64,000 nucleotides of DNA from UBA6663 sp044226485 (GTDB lineage Bacteria; Chloroflexota; Anaerolineae; Anaerolineales; UBA6663). Each line of letters begins with the position of its first letter. Position 1 is the stretch's first letter. This document shows, piece by piece, positions 62,401-64,000 of the stretch. Both the position numbers and the translations under genes were made by a program. Below the pieces are notes generated by a model. That model had not been told where the DNA came from, did no database searches, and saw only the letters and a list, made by a program, of their open reading frames with translations. Location of the stretch: assembly GCA_044226485.1 (NCBI GenBank), contig JBGAGY010000005.1, positions 124,001 through 188,000 on the forward strand. The letters are read 5' to 3'.

Positions 62401-64000
62401 GGCGTAGGCGCTCAGCCGCGCCGCGACATCGGTCTGTGCGTAGGCCGGCGGGATCAGGCTCGCCAGGCGTTGGGTGTCGACGACGCCGTTCTCACTGGCC
62501 ATGGTCTTCAGCCGTGTCTCCCAGGCCGACGCCCGATAGAGATCCTGTTCGACCAGTTGGGGCAGGTGGCTCTGAGTTTGTAGATCGCGTTGGAGCGCGG
62601 CGGTGAGTGGGGCGTTGTTGAGCGTGAGGTAGGCCAGCTTGCCCTGCAGTTGCAGTTGATCGATCTGGGCTTCGGGAATGCCCTCGGTCCGCGCGGCAGT
62701 CCACAGGCCGGCCGGGTCATCGTCGTGCGCCAGCGCCAATCGCTCGAACGTAGAGCGGTGTTGACCCTCCACTGGCGCGCGCTCGAGCAGGTCGCCCAGG
62801 CTGGAGAGGGCGCCGGGCGCCTTGACCTTCAGGCGTGCCGTTTGCTTGAACGCACCGAAATCCTTGACGGCCGACCGGCGGGCAGCCTCATCGAGCGCCA
62901 CGACGCCGGCGGTTGTCGCTCGCTCGAGGGCTGCCGCGAAGGCGTCGTCGCTCACCAGGGCCAGCGAGTCCGGATCCTCCGGGAGGCCGGCCCGAAGCGC
63001 TCCATACAGCACGGCCTGAGGCAGCCCGGTGGCCTCGCTCGCCTGAGCGGCCTGTGACGCGATCGCGATCAGGCGCGCGTCCCAGCCGGTGGATTGGTGC
63101 AGCAACGAGACGTCCTGACGCGTGTCATCCTCGCGGGCTTTGGCCAGGCGCGTGAGGTCGTCGCCGACGACGCGTGAGAGATCGCCAACCATCAGCCCGT
63201 ACTCGCTGGTCAACGACTTGACGGCTGCCGGCGCGACCAGATTGAGCACCGTGTTGCGGTCGGCATCCACCACGGGCGACGAGAGTCGCACCGGCGCGCC
63301 GGCTTCGTCTAGGGCGTGCACCTCGAGGTTTGCCGGCGCACCGCCCGCGTCGTAGGGTAGGGCGTAAAAGCCGCGCGCGTCGGTCTCGATCTCGCCCAGG
63401 ACGTCCTCGGTCTCGCCGAACCCTTTGTGAATCACACGCAGACGCACGCCGGCCGCCGGCAATCCGTTTTCGAGCAGGATCCGGCCCTCGATCCGCCGCG
63501 GATGGGCGGCGCTGCCGGCGAGCGTCTCGAGTGTATGGCGGGTCGCATCGTCAACGCGGCCGGTGCGGGCCAGGTCGTACTTCTCCTGCAATTGAAGCAG
63601 CGCCGCGCGCGTGCCCACGCCAAAGAGGCCGGCTTCGGTTTCGCTCGGCGGTAGATCAACGCCGAGCTGAGACAGTTGGGCCTGCAAGGCCCTGACGTCG
63701 TCGCCGCGCTCGGTCAGGCCGATCTCGGGCAGAGCGCCCACGGCACTGAGCTTGCGATCGATGCTGACGAGGTGATCGGTGCCGGCCGTGATCGCCTCCA
63801 GCCTGCGGGTCTGGCCCTCGATCGCGTCGACGACCGGGGTGAAGTCGGTCGGATGGTCGAGCGCGCCGAGTTCGCGCAGCACGGCATTCATGGCGTCAGC
63901 GGTGCGCTCGTCGACTTCGCCGGTCGGCTCGATGTTGCGCGGCTCCTGAAAGAGGCTGACGAGCTTGCGGGTGGCGTCGCCGTACTGGCCGCGCTCCTCG
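56500..64000 (-). CDS. Tc toxin subunit A, N-terminal half with PG-binding modules (5' end off window)
   Basis: An open frame of 2500 codons that enters the window from the right. It begins inside a peptidoglycan-binding-1 repeat (YGDATRKLVSLFQEPRNIEP), followed by another (TERGDDVRALQAQLSQLGVD). Then come a carboxypeptidase-regulatory-like β module (RRIEGRILLENGLPAAGVRL), the VRP1 core with FCDCEHCRSVLSPAAYLVDL near 61770, a PA14-like module near 59000, the ABC-toxin N region (WAWMKRYRVWEANRKIFLFP) near 57960 and the neuraminidase-like region (VIGRTYAQPRQYFYRRYAHQ) near 57740. The first in-frame ATG (63891) is internal. It forms the shell part of the Tc A subunit. Confidence 0.92.
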   Translation of the reverse strand, partial: EERGQYGDATRKLVSLFQEPRNIEPTGEVDERTADAMNAVLRELGALDHPTDFTPVVDAIEGQTRRLEAITAGTDHLVSIDRKLSAVGALPEIGLTERGDDVRALQAQLSQLGVDLPPSETEAGLFGVGTRAALLQLQEKYDLARTGRVDDATRHTLETLAGSAAHPRRIEGRILLENGLPAAGVRLRVIHKGFGETEDVLGEIETDARGFYALPYDAGGAPANLEVHALDEAGAPVRLSSPVVDADRNTVLNLVAPAAVKSLTSEYGLMVGDLSRVVGDDLTRLAKAREDDTRQDVSLLHQSTGWDARLIAIASQAAQASEATGLPQAVLYGALRAGLPEDPDSLALVSDDAFAAALERATTAGVVALDEAARRSAVKDFGAFKQTARLKVKAPGALSSLGDLLERAPVEGQHRSTFERLALAHDDDPAGLWTAARTEGIPEAQIDQLQLQGKLAYLTLNNAPLTAALQRDLQTQSHLPQLVEQDLYRASAWETRLKTMASENGVVDTQRLASLIPPAYAQTDVAARLSAYAEDMARQVRQTYPSQVVQRRIETDELKLGARHAELKGPVQIFMKNATAAGFHLGRVPVTQFLTQQGDDVFAGLAAEQRPLAEEGAKLLTRVYQMTPDDESMTVLLDLGFTSAWQVAAIAKSEFVERYGERFGSRVVAERVWEKSSQITSVTFNVFTLAKKIESTPPLLALSGTAEQHHQAKESLGLLLKDYPTMESLFGSLDFCDCEHCRSVLSPAAYLVDLLRFIDPADTVWAQALTDWKNKHNGKAYDGPEYHFLKPYDALALRRPDLAHLALTCENTNTVVPYIDLVNEILEYYVAHGQLDAGAAYDTGTATSGELAAEPHHVIPAAYDTLRQARYPLGLPFDLWLETSRRFCEHFEVPLWRVLEVFRPEDALFPPTADPTAYGRADVWSEYLGLSPDELALYTDATFAEWPKLYGYDTETEAQALAALTSARTLADRLGVTYRELVDLVQTDFVNPRLDSLRLLHTLDLDLAAVVNAKNDRLSTEDKAAFDRKLADITLAYQASAPGFDATAWLDDAWTTGAFAEALLLRDAEAGCSFDLTTLARADGGAVTALVMVRLNLFVRLWRRLGWTMAETDRALKVCLPPAVALDLTTLGSALKSALIHLAHLKELAQELPVGKNGRLSLTTLWADLPDRGRGSLYAQLFLTRSILKDDPAFDHPLGLYLSTAGVFLKSHLPAVQAALALTADEVALILADGNAGDERDPDKATLSLANVSLLYRYRWLARVLKLSVADLIAYKTLSGLNPFHVLHPNALTTLTDDHAFHQTLAFVRAVQVAKAGPLDVEALTYLFRHRFDPAGAYRLEASGQAEALRALSTTLRALAVDFAVPTDDESLTDDDLKARLAQVYAPDVVERFMGFWSDQAVYSATVSPVPLQKRVSPSVYRLPGISLAYDETRLRQQASHTGVLTETARTALLAQAPAPAPGDQDALDARQTFSDLLDALVAKSKGAFKEFFAANFDGLLAFDDFFGAGVVATPAEKRLNLLKVILPYLHRKLALQAVVQALSALTGGEAALLEALVTHAALLALPDRPSEPLLSSLTGLGQSGWSAEAFASSDLTPPAVVSLAGDVRIVAGNHINSGRWSSIIEVPVAGAYRFYARLDKQNASIQVRREGQADPVVAGVAGADHTELSGFVELETGRTHTLTIEARDLQNGGFELTVKGEATARVRLSQAPFSAAPTSAFEDAERATGLVVKAVKLVQALGLSVRELRHILTHPTDFGDVDLRALPTKPDDAQAAALWEAYQALLQYGALKRAWSGGHDDLIAVFESARAAPAPAVQTIIDQIATLTRRPSTTVAEVAAALKLTTPADFAVGARGARLWEALQIVEAFGVRLASLKPWLTARPDAAVAKQIRDAVKSRYEPEAWQRVGKAIFDPLRARQRDALVAHILHQTPELTSVERLFEYFLIDPGMEPVVQTSRLRLAISSLQTFIQRCFLNLEKRVHPSMLNARHWAWMKRYRVWEANRKIFLFPENWLEPEWRDDKTHLYQELESKLLQGDVTTELAEDALYGYLRKLDQLARLEIVTVYAEERPLAPTILHVIGRTYAQPRQYFYRRYAHQMWTPWEPVTAEIDGDHLVAVMWRERLHLFWLTFMEKVESSGKPRTSEQGNLGSLPMSKLVSAAGSAADGASTRTLDVQLNWSEYFQGEWTPRETGGFGNVIKPAQIFDPRGVFLSVSKEFDAETGLESAVWINLHGLLGVEEMIIGGISIKGNVGYTLNATGGVGGVSVQLAPSYFTPAFRVVGKNSRPQYTSTAATVASPYSAGSRSFNQYVSSGSLSVTFVQTVVTTDGARKAEPTARQTILKKGGSFALQPTSNQLTLPNAEFAPLISPFFYSDDAHTFFVEPSLTETTVDKWEGYAIPRPTEKSKWQDYLDKGPTLGAVIPKKYGQEAFKIPKGEPQPDPIDPRALHELKPNVDLLTQPDVAVQYGDSLIDGAGRVQDVAAAGIKRVVTRVGGAH

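Noticed and set aside
30772..64000. Contractile injection system
   Set aside because: No sheath, tube, baseplate or spike genes are present. The large proteins fit Tc toxin and unknown modular proteins instead.

Overview
The window is GC-rich, densely coded chromosomal DNA. A heterodimeric ABC exporter, a Gly-rich RRM protein, an Asp23/NusB/Tat cluster, a GH42 β-galactosidase, a TLP1-type thiolase-like protein and very large modular secreted-type proteins together suggest a member of the Chloroflexota (Anaerolineae-like). This is inference: no rRNA or marker gene fixes the taxon.

Left part (1-22.7 kb) is ordinary backbone. A minus-strand cluster reads HAD phosphatase, small membrane protein, CorA, FabG, Asp23, NusB, TatA/B, TatC (TatC runs off the left edge). 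Then come GH42 β-galactosidase, an RRM/Gly-rich RNA-binding protein, two metallo-β-lactamase-fold hydrolases around an amidase, a heterodimeric ABC exporter, a cupin, a thiolase-like protein, a NERD-like membrane protein with PlsX, a MarR regulator with an α/β-hydrolase under a clear palindromic operator, a cytidine deaminase and a LON-domain protein. Several starts sit 6-8 nt after a TATAAT-like box, which suggests leaderless mRNAs.

Middle part (22.9-30.4 kb) is accessory. A tRNA-Leu(GAG) with a good promoter and terminator is followed by decayed phage genes and a broken IS3-family element. Then comes a run of plus-strand genes (α/β-hydrolase, frameshifted DinB, YcaQ-type glycosylase) separated by attC-like imperfect inverted repeats. 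An AraC regulator lies divergent to an epoxide hydrolase.

Right part (30.8-64 kb) holds two sets of giant minus-strand genes. The first is a three-gene unit (FN3 protein 1398 aa, a 944-aa protein with an HEWTH zincin-like motif, and a 1908-aa β-rich protein with two jelly-roll modules). The second is a Tc toxin A subunit split over two genes: an N-terminal part over 2500 aa with peptidoglycan-binding modules that runs off the right edge, and a 1228-aa TcB-binding part. No TcB or TcC gene is visible here. Between the two sets lies a 9-kb island with a two-component system broken by frameshifts, a pair of 18-bp palindromes, and a second site-gene-site-gene array (three SRPBCC-fold genes and a methyltransferase) using the same attC-like repeats. 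No integron integrase is visible, so the arrays look like CALIN (attC clusters lacking an integrase). These arrays and the giant Tc-linked gene sets are the most noteworthy content.
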